Of a stretch of DNA of 64,000 nucleotides, positions 11,939 through 24,164 are shown in pieces. Source of the DNA: Symbiodinium natans (Eukaryota > Sar > Dinophyceae > Suessiales > Symbiodiniaceae); NCBI GenBank assembly GCA_905221605.1, contig CAJNDS010000524.1, positions 674,581 to 738,580 on the forward strand, given 5' to 3'. Position numbers and translations under genes: made by a program. The notes under the pieces were generated by a model. It was given only the letters and a program-made list of their open reading frames with translations. It made no database searches and was not told the DNA's origin. Position 1 is the first letter of the stretch. Each line of letters starts with the position of its first letter.

Positions 11939-13728
11939 CTACAGGTGGCACGTGACATGGTCAAGTCGGGAAGTATGATCAAACTGTGCACACAAGCTGG
12001 ATTCCAACAGAAAGATTGACTGCATGAATCGGACCTGATCTGTGTTGTCGGTTTTCTGACCTGGCACGGGCACAGCACTTTGCACAACAGTCTCTCGGAA
12101 AACACATTCAAATGGCTGGACAGGTCATCCGGTAATCAGGCCCACCAAAACACAAAGTTGGTCTGCCTTCACATGGGAGACTATCACGCTCCACGTCAAC
12201 GACGGTCCGCTTGACCATGTGGCCAAATCGTTTGCACTAAGGCCACGCCTAAAACCTACGTTCAGCCAAGAATGCTGCAGAGACGTACCATACTGCAAAA
12301 CCAACCGGAGTAGCAAGATACTTCGGGCCGGCTGTGTGACTGCAATCTCCGTGCAGCTTTTTGACGCGGAATCAATCAAGAAGGGGTGCCGAGCACTTCC
12401 ACACTCCTTCGGGGCATTGACTCGTAGCTGTGCGGCTACGCTCACATCTCTTCTCGAGGATGTTGTTTCTCCAAGCCATCTATGTAGTAGGTGCCGATCT
12501 GGATCATCAAGCGCTGCCTCACTGGCCACTCACTGTTTCTCAGCCAGAGAGGGGACACAAGCACAGATCAACTTAAATGCAACCCCAGGGTCACTAGGAA
12601 CGTGCCCAAGCAAAAGCGGGGTGCATGAACACATCCTGTAACATTCGGACCTCAGCCAGACACCTGTCTCTGCACCATACCACAATTTATGCTTCCACTG
12701 AGTCCTCAGAAACTGGGACGCTGCGCATTTTCGAATGTCACGGAGTTCTGCCACAAAGCTCAACAAACGATCTGCATTTTCTCGACCAGGCATGAAAGTA
12801 GTTGCCTCATGTTGCAACGTCCATCAGGTCCACAATTCGTGTGTGGTGAGCGCTTCAGATCTGGAATCAGGAAACTGCTCCGGGCAAGTGGCAAACTCTT
12901 CTGTTCTGTGTGGTCCACCGAACACAGCAGGATCATGATTAGCCATCAATGCTATGGTAGATCCATAAGAACCTCAGCTTTGACTGCGGGAGCTGCGCAA
13001 CCGCTCATACGCTTTGGTCCGTGATATTGGATAATTAAGAATCTTGTAACTCAGCGCCTTTATTTGCATGTAAGCTCCACTCCCTGAAACGCCAAGGCCG
13101 CTGAAACCGTAAGCCCTTCAATTCCTAAACCTCGATGTCAGGTTAGGAGACTTCTCACGAGTGGAAAGAGCTTGGGTGGCTGAAAAGTGGAAAGCGAGGT
13201 ATCTTTGGAAACACAAATTCAAAGAAACCGTGTGGAACCTCTTGAACATCCGGGCTGGTTGTGGTCTTGGATTTGTTTAATCGTTGAGCACCAGTCAACA
13301 CATTCAGAAGCTAGCACACATCGACAATCACCAATCATGCACAAAAATGAATGCCTACAGCACGAAGGCAGATCTCATGTTGCTGTCTGGCTTCCTGCAG
13401 TTTCCTCATACGCAAAGCCGGTTCCCAGCGTGTGTGTCCTTGTCGCGGATAAGCATGAAACAACGAGAAGCATTGGAAGTCACGTCCTTTTGACGGCTCT
13501 GTCTGCAAACAAAGCTCCGTGTTTCTTCTGCAATCCAGGGGTTTACGCCTGCTCCACCACCACCATGCATCCTGACAACCTGCAGTCTGCTGCGCAAAGC
13601 CAAGCTGAGATGTGGTTCTACACTCTGCTGACCCTCTTGTGCAACACACAGTGAGCTCCTCCAGAACAAAGGCGGCGGGATCGCGCTTGAAGAGAGGAAT
13701 GTTGGTTTGGGGTGCTCTCTGCAGTAGC
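11939..13728 (-). CDS. Unrecognised intron-containing gene (gene gamma)
   Basis: Five minus-strand exons chain in phase. 13728-13412 begins YCREHPKPTFLS and contains a MHGGGGAGVNPW stretch. 12805-12664 reads ATTFMPGRENADRLLSFV and ends ACAG|GTGTCT. 12521-12446 reads RQRLMIQIGTYYIDGLEK and ends AT|GTGAGC. 12236-12130 reads ANDLATWSSGPSLTW, with a possible GA donor. 12060-11939 reads QKTDNTDQVRFMQSIFL and ends in TAG. The one-base overhang of exon 2 completes a codon with the two-base start of exon 3, and exon 3's two-base overhang completes with exon 4. The first exon is probably not the true 5' end. I do not recognise the product. Transcript data would settle whether the TAG at 11939-11941 is the stop. 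Confidence 0.5.
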
Positions 13729-13875
13729 CTGTCACAAAGCGAAGCAAGTGGAAGCAAGTCGAAGCACTATGCTGCAAACAGTCCCATGCCTTAGGAGCTT
13801 GAAGGTCGCCAGGGCGCCTTCAAGAAGAAAAAGCAAGAAAATAGACTCTAAGAAACTAGAATAAGTGGAAAGTCC

Positions 13876-16694
13876 CTACTCGACTAGTGGCTGTCCTCCA
13901 GGTCCATCCCCACCGAATCCGGCAAAGGAGAGCTCGAAGAGGGTCTTGCGCAAACGCTCCGGCCCGTTCATGCCTCAAAAACACGTCGCAGCATCACACG
14001 ACGCAGTTGCTTGGTGAACCAGACATAAAGCAAGGTTGTTAGGTCAAACGTGGGGCGACCTCGAGTTTTAACCACTGCACAGACTGATAGCATGCTCGTG
14101 CCTCTGCTCTGAGCTTCGTCCATGAGCCGCTGGCCAATCTTGCCACTTGCGACTTTCTCCTCTACGACCTGAGGAATGGGGGGTATGAAACCATACGACC
14201 ATACGAAACCATATGAATCATTAAGAACCTCTCGGGCATACAAAGTTGACTGATGCTACTGACAATCGAACTGCAGGCCCCTAACCAATCACCCGGCCTT
14301 GGCAAGTTGTGCGCATTGAGCACCACCCGCTGCCGAGCCCATGCCAAATATCGTCCTGAAGTGCACCTTGAAGCTCTTTGGTAGTATGAGCCCTTCTTTA
14401 CCCTTTTATATACCCCTTAAAAACCCAAGGGCCCATACTTCAGAACCCTGGAGAAAAGGCTAGGGCCCATGCAGCTACCCTTAGAGGCTAAGCCGAGAGC
14501 CAAGGCTCCGTGCTAATCACATCAGTGCCGTGCTCTCAGTGAACCACGAAACACAAGCATCCAGTACTCAGACTCCAGCACGAAGCCACTCCTTCAAGGA
14601 GTAGATCTCATCCTTGCACTTACAGCTCTCGCGTGCAGAGGCAACATTTGACATCCCAAGATGCCACAGCGATAGGAACTTTGAGGTGACTGAATGGGAG
14701 GACAAGCTGCGCTGGTAAGGTCGACCTCGAATGCATGCCTGAGGGATCAGATCAAACACTAGGGTCGCCAAAAGAGCAGAAACTTGAAGAGCCGCACCTG
14801 AAAAAGGTAAATGCGAAGACGTCCTGAACCACATGGGGAACCACCTCTGGGAACGGGAAGATCAAATGCCTCGGTACAAAGGGAAGCACTGCAGCAGATG
14901 TTGATGCTACTGAGGGATTGCACATCTTGCGCCAAGCTTCCTAGATACTCCGTGAATCAGGTCATCCACGGAGATGCCAGGAGCTGGTTTGAAATCCTAT
15001 CGGCTTCACAACTTTCACGACTGTGACATGCCTGAGAGAAAGAATCTCTTGTGGCTACAGGCAACAGCACAACCAAAGTCCGAGCGTCCGGGACCGTGTC
15101 AGGATTCTCAGCTAGTGCTGGCATTACGGCAGCAATGAGATCTCCTTAGAGCCCACTGTCACGATGACTGGAGACTCCACTGGTGGCAATTCTCTCAATC
15201 TTGAACCACATCTCGGTTTGAGCGCCTTCCTGCTGAAAGAGATTCTGTGCGCGTACCGGGCTTCAGAATCCGTGTTCAGCCTCAATATCACGGAATGTGA
15301 CGCAACTCGAGATCCCAAGAGTTTGCAGAAAGGCACTGAAGCAGCGTTGGCAAGACTCCTGGAAGGAAATAGCCTCCAGCAACTTTGCGGCACGGATGCA
15401 AAAGTTTCAAAACAGCTTGCAAGTCAGACATGATGAGTTGAATTGGGAATGCATCCAAACCAGACGGCAGGCCTTCCGGAACCTTCGCAGTGTCCACCGT
15501 CACAAACATCTTGCTGTCTCGCTTCAGCCTCCTCGTTATTTGACCATTAGTTGACCATTGGGCGTGACGAAGAAAACAGCATGTCAGTGCATCTGTTGAA
15601 CCACGACTTCAGTCAAGAAGCGGGTTGTAATGTACTTCTCTCACGGAGGCGTGGCTGATGCGTGAAACCATGTAGCCAGTGGCAGGCGCGGAAGGGCTCG
15701 GAACTCGGCTGTTTAGCGATAAACCAACGCGGCAGATGAAAGGGCGACGAAGAACTGTGGAAGCTGGGCTTTCGACACAATCCAACTCCGGTTTTAGGGC
15801 CATCAATCGCGTACGACAGCAAGGGGTTCCACACAGGGCCGACAGCAATTCCACCGCCTGCGCTTGCAAAATCTTGCAATTTTTGGAAATCAATCGCAAC
15901 ATCTGGCGATGGACAAAAGGAGACCGTTCTTGCGCAGCGTTCCCTAACAACCTTTCTGGATCTCAGGCAACCAAAACCTTTCCATTGCAATGGAGGCTCC
16001 GACTTTCCAGATGTGCCGGGCTTGCGCCAAGATCTGCAGCAAATGCCTGGCAATTGGAACCGGCACGACATATGTGTCCACTGCGCGGATATAAGCACCT
16101 CGGAAGCAGCTTGATGTCAGAGAGTGAGGTTCAGCCATCATAAAGAACTGCTGCGCCAAAGAAATGAATTGCAACTTGGGCACGCTCCACTCCAGGCACA
16201 GATAGACATCCGAAAAACACAGCAGGAACAATGGCCAGAAGAATGAGGCACACGCGGCAGCAGCCCATTTTAAGACTAACAAGGCTGTGAATGAACCACT
16301 CTCTACGGTCAACATGGTTCTCGAGGAATGTACAGGAACCAGCACATTTTGAGTGTGGATGGCAAAAGCCACTTCGCACTAACGAAGCCGGTCCTACCTT
16401 TGCCAACCTGTCTGCGTCTTTGCATCCCTCTGTCAAGCAAAAAACACTCAGCGAGATATGACGTCAGAATGCCTCGGCCAGTTTCTGATTCCAACCCTTT
16501 CATGCGCTCTGCGCCACAACGCACCACAAGAAAGCATGCCCTCAGCAAAAGTTGACGAACCTGCTTTGCCTCATGCGAAGCTGCTGCGTCACACACTCGG
16601 CTTCTCAATTAGCCGTGACAGGGCTTCTCACCCAACTCAGCCGCTGCACCAGGACGCTCTTTCAACAGTCCCAGCATGACATATTGACATACTC
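13876..16694 (-). CDS. Unrecognised multi-exon gene (gene beta)
   Basis: A chain of minus-strand exons with protein-like sequence: 16694-16632 (ends TTGG|GTGAGA, a strong donor), 16580-16398 (ASHEAKQVRQLLLRAC..., ends AAAG|GTAGGA), about 16150-15952 (QFFMMAEPHSLTSS...), 15902-15787 (VAIDFQKLQDFASAGGG...), about 15509-15421 (MFVTVDTAKVPEGLPSG...), 15358-15128 (SLANAASVPFCKLLGSR...), 14797-14574 (AALQVSALLATLVFDL...), 14168-about 14057 (VVEEKVASGKIGQRL...) and 13973-13876 (MNGPERLRKTLFELSF..., ending PLVE then TAG). Most junctions keep phase. One (15421) needs a GC donor, GCAAGC. The product is unknown to me; Leu-rich helices suggest a soluble helical protein. Exact ends near 16150 and 14057 are uncertain, and some inferred introns are very short (about 50 nt). 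Confidence 0.5.
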
Positions 16695-16724
16695 CTGCAC
16701 CGCCTCTGCAATATCCAGAGCGTG

Positions 16725-17610
16725 TCAGCCTCTGCTTCGACTTCTACTTCTGCTTGGCGCAGCATTCCCTGAAGCAGATGCGACCTGATCCTGATTGCCC
16801 ACCGCGATCCCCGGCATCATCATGGGCATCATGGGGACAACTGCTGGCATCATAGGCAAGACGCCAGGCATCCCAGGAATCATGGTGGGAGGCATCATCA
16901 TCGGTGGCATCATCATTCCAGGCATCATAGGCATCATTCCGGGCATCATAATGCCAGCTGCTTCCTCCGACACTTCGGCCTCTCCCTCGGGAGCAACCTC
17001 CACTTGAGGCGTGGTTTCTCGCTTCTCCGCGAAGCGGCACTCCTGGCCACCCGCTTAGGCACCATGACCCCAGCATAATTACGTCCCAAGTACTGCTAAC
17101 AAACCTCATGCAAACAACAAACAAGGCCCTACAAAGAACAAGCACTGCCGCTTCTTGGAAACTTCCATGGGCATCATGAGATTGGCAGGTTGAAGCCCAC
17201 GGTCCTCGATGAAGGAATCTGTGAGCCGCTTCAGTTTGTCGATGGCGATAATTTTTCCGTCTGTATTCAACGTCAGGCAGTCTTTAAGCTCCACGTAGGA
17301 CTCTTTGTCCTCACTGCCCACCCTCTTGTCCACAATCTTGCCTTCATACTCAATGAATGCCTCATGTCCAAGCTTGTACTTGATGATGACATAGCTTCCA
17401 AGCCTTAGTTGCTACATCTCCACACTCCGAGATACTCCAAATACCAGCACCACATGCCTTTCAAGATCATCCCCGCCCACCCCTTCCTGTCCATGCAAAC
17501 ATGTGGCTTGAAGCCTTTCGTCACGAATCGTTTCTTGCCCCTGCCAGCTGGTCCAAAGGTTTTCGTGTAGCCTTGATGGCCACCCAATGGTCCAGACATT
17601 GCTCCACTTC
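16725..17610 (-). CDS. Unrecognised gene with Met/Pro/Gly-rich C-terminus and SR tail (gene alpha)
   Basis: Minus-strand exons at about 17610-17508 (GPLGGHQGYTKTFGPAGRG...), 17403-17133 (LGSYVIIKYKLGHEAFIEY... to ...SKKRQCLFF) and 17042-16725 (ECRFAEKRETTPQVEV..., then a long GIMMPGMMPMMPG-type low-complexity run, ending SRSRSRG then TGA). The first junction keeps phase with a GC donor (CAA|GCCACA) and gives KGFK-LGSYV. The second uses GTAGGG and AG|GAG in phase 0. The Met/Pro/Gly run with a short Arg-Ser tail suggests an RNA-binding or splicing-associated protein, but that is weak inference. A possible further exon upstream at about 17743 reads DLYAIVMETRLGMGRG. It could also be the 5' part of the next gene downstream. 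Confidence 0.5.
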
Positions 17611-17619
17611 TGTGCAACA

Positions 17620-19040
17620 CGTTTGCTTGACTTGAGTTGGGTTGGGTTGTTTAAACACAGGTGGGTTGGAATTCGGCGATTATGCATGCCAACATGTTTT
17701 GTCAATGCACCGCGGCCCATGCCTAATCGCGTTTCCATCACAATTGCATAAAGATCCTGGAGCCACAAATCCAATCTACAAGGTACCCTAGCGAATCCAG
17801 TTCAGTTTGCGCGCAGCATAGGCCTGCACGGTCTGTAACGGCCAGCCCAATGTGCTGCGCCTTGAATGTATGATGATCCCGATGCTAATTCTTCATCCCC
17901 AAAGGAAACCGCTGGCGTTTGTCCATAAACATCCCATGTACTCAGCTTGCGAAATTTTCCGCCAAGTGCTCAACTCTGCCCATTGGCACAACATGTTGCC
18001 GATTGCTTTGCCAATGCATCAGGATTGAAAGCATTCGATAATCAACCATGCTTCTCAACAAGCGAGAACCTGCTTGCCACTCCTTACCACTTGCAGCTAT
18101 ACTACTACATATATCCCTCTTGCCATTGGCTTGATGCGTTTCCTACTTGACATAACAAATGTCTCCTGCGACAAAACCAAACTGGCAAAACACCAGGTAT
18201 TCATTTGCTATTACAAAACAGCATTCATGCTTGTTTGCAGAACACAAAAACCCTCTCAAAACTTTTCCCGGACTTTTGTTCTTCTCCACAAGGGATGCAC
18301 TACAACATTGCCCATGTACAAGCAAGCAATGATGTGAAATGGGGCAGGTCGATACGAAGTCTCTGAGCCGCATGCAGCATACAGCATGTACTGTGGGCGC
18401 ATATGCCCCGGTGCATGCACCACTCACCCTAGGGCGGACGGGCGGGAAACAACATGTTTTGGACGCTCATACGCACACACACGACCCAAAACTGAGCATT
18501 AAACCATGAAAGCCAAGCATGGGCCGTGCAAGGTCATGCACACACATGCTGGCATTAAAGCTGGGATGACAACTCTTGTTTTTGCCCAGGTGCGCCTTGC
18601 GAAAAACATCAGGGCCGGGACTTCGCCCACTCCAGCCAGAACCAAGGGCGGCCGAGGATTTTAGTTCTTTCGGGCTTTAAGTCCTGCAATCAACCTAGGT
18701 TGAAGATGCTTTTATTTCCCAAGTCCCATTTCCATTAACTACCCTCACTGCACGCACTTGGCGATCGCCACTGGGTCGTAGCGTTGGGTAACTGTTCTCG
18801 CAAGGCTCACGCCGACCCAGCTGCTTGTCTTGGTAAAAGGGCCGGCTTGCTGGAAGGCGGTCGGGCTTCCAACAACCCTGGTCTGATCGAAGGACTCACA
18901 AAAGTGCTGACAGGGAGTTTCATAACGCAAAGAAGTCTCAGCAATTTTCCTCCGACGGAGCACGGCTGTCAGCAAGTCCAAAACCCTGAAAGGAGATGTT
19001 GGGAGGCAAACCTTCTCGACCCTCAGAGGATACGGTGGGC
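17620..19040. other. No supported gene
   Basis: Mostly unique sequence upstream of the minus-strand gene block. One AG|G-preceded fragment near 17743 may be an exon. Nothing else is supported. Confidence 0.4.
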
Positions 19041-19360
19041 GGCAAACCCTAAGGCCCGAAGGGTAAGAGTCTTTTGTTGTTGCGGGTGTGGGGGCGTTTT
19101 GTTTTTTTTGCTGCGGGTGTGGTGGAGGCACGTTTTGTTTTTTGTTGCGGGTGCTGGGGTGCGTTTCTTTTTTGTTGTTTTCTCTACAGGAAACGGGAAA
19201 ACGACTTCACCTGCATATGGCAGCGACCGGCATCTCCGGATGTCGATGACACCGCCGCAACCGGGTTCCCCGAACGGTTCACATATCCGGAACTCTGCAT
19301 TTCGCGTGTTGCTCCTGTAGCGCCTCTGTCTGCCACTGCCGCTCACTGCTCCGCACCCTT
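19040..19360. repeat. Short tandem repeat plus dispersed repeat copy 2
   Basis: At 19070-19180 a ~45 bp unit around tgttgcgggtgtgggggcg and gttttgttttttttgc repeats about three times. At 19180-19350 lies the inverted partner of the dispersed repeat at 6345-6515. Similar ttttttgctgcgggcgcggggg units recur at 20170-20350. Confidence 0.7.
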
Positions 19361-19369
19361 TGGAAAGCC

Positions 19370-19880
19370 TCTTTCTCTTCTCTATATTCGAATATGAAAA
19401 CCTCTATTTTCTTTACATTTTAATATGATTTTTTTCTAATTTCTCTATGCTGCCTCTATTTCTCTATATCTTATAACGAAAACCTCTATTGCTCTCTATT
19501 TTGTCTATATTGTCATAATTTTCGTCATTTTGTAATAAGGAAGACATGAGAGAAGAATACATGAAAAACTAATTTTGTGCCATCCCTATATGAGGATTGC
19601 ATTCAAAGTGTTTTGTTCCTTTTGTCCTCTTCTAATAGGACAACCATTACATGAGAAGCTACTTGTCTATATTTTCATAAGAATACATGCATTGTCTTTA
19701 TCTGTAACACGCAAACAACAAGAATTCTTGTTCATGTTTGCCATATTCTCATGACCAAAGCTCTGTTTCCTCGATTCCTTGTTATGAAGACGTTTATATC
19801 TCTATCTTTTAAAGGGAAAATTCAATTTCCACTATGTTTTCTGAACTTTTGTAGGAAAGCAATCATATTGCCTCTTTTTT
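19370..19880. other. AT-rich stretch without a gene
   Basis: Contains ctctatttctctat-type runs. No supported frame, repeat family or RNA. Confidence 0.4.
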
Positions 19881-19884
19881 TCAG

Positions 19885-20400
19885 GGGTGTTGGGGGGTGC
19901 GCAGCCCCCCCCCCCCATTTGAAACACAATGCCTGCATCATGGGTTTGGAAGGGATTCGTATGCATTGAAGCAGGCTTGTCCGGCTTAAAAGGAGCGGGG
20001 GGTTGGGGGTGGGGCTCAGCCGCCCTGCCATTTGCAAACACAATGTTTGCATCATGGGTTTGCTATGCTTTGACGCAAGTTTGCCCGGCTTAACAAGTGG
20101 GGGTGTTGGGGGGGGGCAGCCCCGCGCCAGGTCGCCGGCAGCGGACCCGGAAATAGCGCCCGCAAGAGGGGGCTCGTTCTTATTGCTGCGGATGGGGCGG
20201 CACGTTTGTCCTTTTTGCTGCGGGCGCGGGGGCACCCCGCGCCAGGTCACTCACTCACCGGCGGCGGCCCCGGAAATAACGCTCGCAGGAGGGGGCGCTG
20301 TTTTTTTGATGCGGGTGCGGGGGCGCGTCTTTTTTGCTGGAGCCGCGGGGGCACCGCGCGCCAGGTCACTCACTCACCGGGGGCGGCTCCGAAAAAACAC
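19885..20400. repeat. ~120-bp tandem duplication and GC-rich repeats
   Basis: Two imperfect copies of about 120 bp contain the phrase atttg(a/c)aaacacaatg(c/t)(c/t)tgcatcatgggttt (pieces shown) at about 19915 and 20030. They are followed by repeated cgccaggtcactcactcaccgg blocks at 20240-20385. C- and G-runs flank the units. No gene. Confidence 0.7.
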
Positions 20401-20549
20401 CGACAGAAAAAGATGCACCCACGACAAAAAACAAGCACGGGTTCCAGGCCCGAAGGCCGTACACCCAAAATGTTGAAATTGTGTGTGGTAAGACCTAAAC
20501 CCCAAAAAGGGAAATAGCGGGTCGCAAACCTAAAGGGCCGACAGGAGAC

Positions 20550-21330
20550 GATGGGTGCTAAGGCCCCAAACCTTGAAAGGAGATGGCGCAAACCCTAAAC
20601 CCTAAAAAGCCAAAGCCTAGACCCAGAGAGGACACGGGCCCGAAGGCCCTAAAACCATGTGAGGAAATGGTGGCGGCAGACCCAAAACCCAAGATTAAAA
20701 TTTGCGAAAAGGAAGCTGCGAGTGGCACACATTTTTACACTGAAAAGGAGACGGTGGGCGGCAAAGCCTAAACAATCAGGATATAGTGCATGGCAAACCC
20801 CAAGCCCAAAGACCCTAATCCAGAAACGCAGACGGTGGGCGCCAAGCCCAAAACCCTAAACACAAAAAGGCTTGGCCCGGCCAGCCCTAAACCCGAAAAC
20901 CCGAAAACGCCGCCCGCCAAACCCTAGACTTTGAAAGGAGACGGTGGGTGGCAAACCCTAAACCCAAAAAAAGGCGGGCGGCAAACCCTACACCTTGAAA
21001 GGACGGCGAGGGCAAACTTTAAGGCTTAAACCCTAAAAAGGGAAATAGCTGGTCGAGGGCCTTAAACCCGAAATGGAGACGGCGAGCGCTAGGCCCAAAA
21101 CCTTGAAAGGAGACCTGGGCGGCAAACCCTAAACCCTAGAATGGGAGCGGCAGCCCTAAACCCTTAAAATCCATCAAGGAAACGGCGAAAAGAAACGGCG
21201 CGGCAAACCTTAAGGCCCTAAACCCTAGAAAGAAACGGCGGGCGGCAAACCCGAAGGCCTTAAGCCTTGAAAGGAGACGGTGGACGACAAACCCTAAAAA
21301 CACGATAGGCGGGGGTCACTTGTGACTTCT
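20550..21330. repeat. Degenerate CCCTAAA-strand repeat field
   Basis: Recurrent aaaccctaaac phrases are interleaved with gagacggtgggcggcaaac blocks. Orientation is CCCTAAA on the plus strand, opposite to the following field at 21380-22800. No gene. Confidence 0.85.
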
Positions 21331-21379
21331 GTCGGGTGTCACTTGTGACTTCCCGAGAGGCGCCTCACTTGTGACTTCT

Positions 21380-22800
21380 CTCGGGTGTCAGGGTTCAGGG
21401 TTTAGGGTTCACGGTTTCGGGTTTACGGCTGTAGGGTTTGGGGGTTTTGGGTTTAGGGTTTAGGATCTGGGGTTTAGGGTTCACGGTTTAGGGTTTAGGG
21501 TTGAGGCTTTAGGGTGACCTTTAGGATTTAGGGCTGAGGATTTAGGGTTTCGGGTTTAGAGAGGGTTAAGGTTTGGGGTTTAGGGTTTAGGCTTGCGGGT
21601 TTAGGGTAGCCTTTAGGGCTGAGGGTTTAGGTTTAGGGTTCCGGGTTTCGGGTTTAGGGTTTCGGGTTTAGGGTTTCGGGTTTAGGGTTTAGGGGTTAGG
21701 CTTTTGCGGTCATGGGATTGCGGTCTTGCCGTCCTGCCTCAGGGTTGAGGGTTTAGGGTGCACGGTTTAGGGTTTGCGGTTTTAGGGTTTAGGGTTGAGG
21801 GTTTAGGGTTTATGGCTTTAGGGTTTAGGGTTTAAGGTTTGGGGTTTCGGGTTTAGGGTTAGGGGTTTAGGGTTTAGGGTTTGGGGTTGAACAATGTATA
21901 CACGCACCAAGAACAAACGCGAGTCAGATGGATGCGACACGGATCCTAAGGTAACCTTTAGGGTGTAGGGTTGAGGGTTTCGGGTTTCGGGTTTAGGGCT
22001 TGGGGTCAAGGGTTTAGGGTTTAGGGTTTAGGGTTTAGGGTTTAGGGTTTAGGGTTTAGGGTTTAGGGTTTAAGGTTTACGGTTTAGGGTTTAGGGTTTA
22101 GGGTTTAGGGTTTGGGTTTAGGGTTTAAGGTTTAGGGGTTAAGCTTTGCGGTCATGGGATTGGGGTCTTGCCGTCTTGCCTCAGGTTGAGGGTTTAGGGT
22201 GCACGGTTTAGGGTTTGTGGTTTTGGGGTTTAGGGTTTAAGGTTCAGGGTTGAGGGTTTACGGTTCAGGGTTTAGGGTTCAGGGCTTAGGGTTCGGGGTT
22301 TAGGGTTTGGGGTTTAGGGTTTGGGGTTGAGGGTTTGGGGTTTAGGGTTCAGGGTTTAGGGGTTAAGCTTCTGCGGTCATGGGATTGGGGTCTTGCCTCA
22401 GGGTTGAGAGTTTAGGGTGCACGGTTTAGGGTTAGAGTTTTAGGGTTTAGGGCTTAGGGTTCAGGGTTTAGGGTTTACGGCTTTAGGGTTCAGGGTTTAG
22501 GGTTTGGGGTTCGGGGTTTAGGGTTTAGGGTTTGGGGTTAAGGGTTTAAGGTGTAGGGTTTCTTCAAGGAACAATATATACACGCGCCAAGAACAAACGC
22601 GACTCAGATGGATGCGACACGGATCCTAAGGTAACCTTTAGGGTTTAGGGTTTAGGGTTTAGGGTTTTGGGTTTAGGGTTTAGGGTTTAGGGTTTGGGGT
22701 CAAGGGTTTAGCGTTTAGGGTTTCTACAAGGAACACTATGTACGCGCACCAAGAACAAGCGCGACTCAGATGGATGCGACACGGACCCTAATCACAGAAC
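21380..22800. repeat. Interstitial TTTAGGG telomere-type array with repeated islands
   Basis: Mostly degenerate ggtttaggg units, with a near-perfect run of about nine at 22012-22072. Non-telomeric islands recur within it. One contains accaagaacaaacgcga then cagatggatgcgacacgga, at about 21900-21955, 22575-22635 and 22745-22795. Another contains tgcggtcatgggattg and cttgccgtcctgcctcag, at about 21710, 22145 and 22370. The islands share edges, so the array looks amplified by higher-order duplication. TTTAGGG is the telomere unit of plants and several alveolates. Confidence 0.9.
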
Positions 22801-23358
22801 CATTCTAAACGTATGCGTTTCGGTTGATTGGATGGTATTAGGGTTGAGGGCTTCTAAGGGTTTCTAGTGGTTCACATCCTGGACGAATGAAGGTCAGAGG
22901 TATGGGCCCACAACCCTACACACTTGCTACACCTCTGCTGCCTGAACACTACGGACCCCTTGCCCTAAACCCCCTTGGCCCATTCCCGGAGTTCTTAGTC
23001 CGTCCTCTACAATTCTTATTTTAAAACTTGATGTTTGAATTTTGATGGATTGTTTGTGTGAGGGTTGTCCCTCTGCCTTGGAGGGGAGGAGGTGGAAGAG
23101 GGAGGAGAAGAGAGAGGAGAGCGAGGGAGGGCCGCCAAGGTAACCAAAGGTCCAAAAGTAGCGACACAGCAGCATTTTGTAAGGGCAGAGACTGAGAAGT
23201 CACAAGCGGCACCGGCACAGAAGTCACAAGCGACACCCGATAGAAGTCACAAACGACCCCTCCACCTAAAAACACAAACGGCTGGCGACATCGCAAACCC
23301 GAGACCCAAATTCCTAAAAAGGAATAGCGGGCGGCAAACCGTATACAAGTTTACAATA
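22800..23358. other. No supported gene
   Basis: Unique sequence with a purine-rich gggaggagaagagagagg patch near 23090. Nothing else is seen. Confidence 0.4.
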
Positions 23359-24055
23359 GAACATTCCTACTTGCAGTGCTACTCACTCTACTCTGCCACG
23401 CAGAGCACTCGGTCTCTTTTTCAAACACCGCGCACAACGTTGCAGTCTCCACCTGTGCAACCCGGTTCAACTCCGGGATAGTGCTTTGGTATATCGCTCC
23501 GTGGCACCGGGGCCAAGGGGTGCAGCTGCACACCTTGCTGCTTGGATGCAGAGGAACACCTCTCTGCATCCCCTTCACCGCCAACACCTAGCGGCCTGAA
23601 CCACCCGGTTCCACACCACGAAACGAGTCGCACCTACGTGCGCAACCCCATAAGGACTGGGTTACTCCACTGGAGGCCGAGTCCGAACAGGGCGGGTGGG
23701 TGGGCAAAATCAACAGCTGCCTGCCGTTTTGGGTCACACTCGAACCAAAATGGCACGCAGCAGCAAATAAGGAATGATACATGCACACCCATGCCTGCCA
23801 AACACGATGCATGGTAACATTCCTACTTGCAGTGCGACTCACTCTACTCTGCCCCGTACAGCACTCGGTCTCTTTTTCAAACACCGCGCACAACATTGCA
23901 GTCTCCACCTGTGCAACCGGGCTCAACTCCGGGATAGTGCTTTGGTATATCGCTCCGTGGCCGGGTGCAGCTGCACACCTTGCTGCTTAGACGCAGAGGC
24001 ACACCTCTCTGTATCCCCTTCACCGCCAACACCTAGCGGTCTGAACCACCCAAGG
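23359..24055. repeat. Two ~240-bp direct repeat copies, 455 bp apart
   Basis: A segment from aacattcctacttgcagtgc to ctgaaccaccc occurs at about 23359-23609 and 23815-24054. The copies are close to identical apart from a short indel near the caccggggcc block. The intervening ~205 bp is unique. It may be part of another fragmented repeat element just left of element C. Confidence 0.85.
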
Positions 24056-24164
24056 CACTCCCATCCCCAAAGCACTCTCACAGGAAAAGGAAGACTGTCA
24101 ACACTGCGCTGAATGGTAGAGACCAAAGAATTGTGGGAAAGGTAGCCACATTGGGGGAAAAACC

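Noticed and set aside
23456-23476. tRNA T-arm-like sequence (cccgg ttcaact ccggg)
   Set aside because: The 5-bp stem and TTCAACT loop fit a T arm, but the acceptor stem pairs only in part, no D arm or anticodon arm can be drawn, and the second tandem copy breaks the stem.
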